A stretch of DNA of 14,255 bases from JAAZPG01 sp012797375. GTDB taxonomy: Bacteria > Acidobacteriota > Aminicenantia > Aminicenantales > UBA4085. The stretch spans positions 1-14,255 of the forward strand of contig CALMMC010000035.1 of assembly GCA_937868205.1 (NCBI GenBank), read 5' to 3'. Position numbers and translations under genes: made by a program. How positions within the stretch are numbered: the stretch's first letter is position 1; each line of letters begins with the position of its first letter. Below, piece by piece: positions 14,116 through 14,255 of the stretch. Below the pieces are notes generated by a model. It saw only the letters and a program-made list of their open reading frames with translations, searched no databases and was not told the origin of the DNA.

Positions 14116-14255
14116 AAAAAAAAACACAAAGACACGAAACACAAACACCAAAATAAAACAACACCATAGTGTAAACACACAACACACACAAAACAGCAAC
14201 ACGAAACGCAGCCGAAGACACCGAGCGAACAATAACATCGATAGCACCACACAAG
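14116..14255. other. Post-adapter poly-A and A/C-rich low-complexity noise
   Basis: Nine A follow the P7 end directly, then an A/C-dominated, AT-rich low-complexity tract unlike the GC-rich rest of the window. This is what an Illumina read yields after running past the end of its fragment. Apparent ORFs, such as one containing FFFQAEDGIRDAQES and VYKRQ, are translated adapter and are known database contaminants. No gene is present. Confidence 0.92.

Noticed and set aside
14037..14252. Small cysteine- and valine-rich minus-strand ORFs at the right end
   Set aside because: They translate adapter and post-adapter noise, not genomic DNA.
1..14255. CRISPR arrays, tRNA genes, insertion sequences
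   Set aside because: I saw no regularly spaced direct repeats, no cloverleaf with a T-loop consensus and no transposase motifs; the Tn5 end at 14050 is library adapter, not an IS element.

Overview
The window is GC-rich bacterial DNA with densely packed genes, many sharing 4-14 bp overlaps. It looks like a contig end from an uncultured or draft genome, because the last ~206 bases are not genomic. Envelope and isoprenoid genes, hydrogenase maturation genes and a PcnB-type poly(A) polymerase occur together. I lean towards the Acidobacteriota/Aminicenantota side, but sequence alone does not settle this and no marker RNA gene is present.

Minus strand, 6284 down to 1: a housekeeping cluster uppS-cdsA-dxr-rseP, then a ~300 bp spacer, then ispG-larE. 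uppS makes undecaprenyl diphosphate, the lipid carrier for cell-wall and O-antigen synthesis. cdsA makes CDP-diacylglycerol. dxr and ispG are two steps of the MEP isoprenoid pathway, which feeds uppS. rseP is a site-2 intramembrane protease. larE (cut by the window edge) is a sulfur donor for nickel-pincer cofactor synthesis. The rseP-ispG spacer is not empty: it holds a 180-nt nested inverted repeat that folds into a long rod. Its mismatches become G-U wobbles only on the minus strand, so it is a candidate structured RNA. It also holds a 12-bp palindrome and an extended -10 promoter for ispG.

Plus strand, 6370-11634: hypC-hypD-hypE (the Fe(CN)2CO assembly core of [NiFe]-hydrogenase maturation, without hypA/B/F or hydrogenase subunits in view). 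These run by overlaps into a secreted six-hairpin-type glycosidase and a PcnB-like poly(A) polymerase. This reads as one transcription unit with a probable terminator after pcnB.

Plus strand, 11719-13545: a near-consensus sigma70 promoter (TTGACA-N17-TATCAT), a ~143-nt structured leader with a possible 39-codon leaderless ORF, then a polytopic GT-C-type membrane glycosyltransferase that ends at a bidirectional terminator. Converging on it from the minus strand is the C-terminal part of a nucleotide-sugar dehydrogenase. Both suit surface polysaccharide or glycan synthesis.

14050-14255 is a sequencing artefact: a Tn5/Nextera read-through adapter with an i7 index and P7 tail, then poly-A and A/C-rich noise. 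It truncates the dehydrogenase. ORFs there are not biological.

The two most interesting biological signals are the structured element at 2039-2218 and a recurring layout in which the -10 box sits 6-7 nt before an ATG (ispG, uppS, leader ORF at 11754), implying leaderless transcripts.
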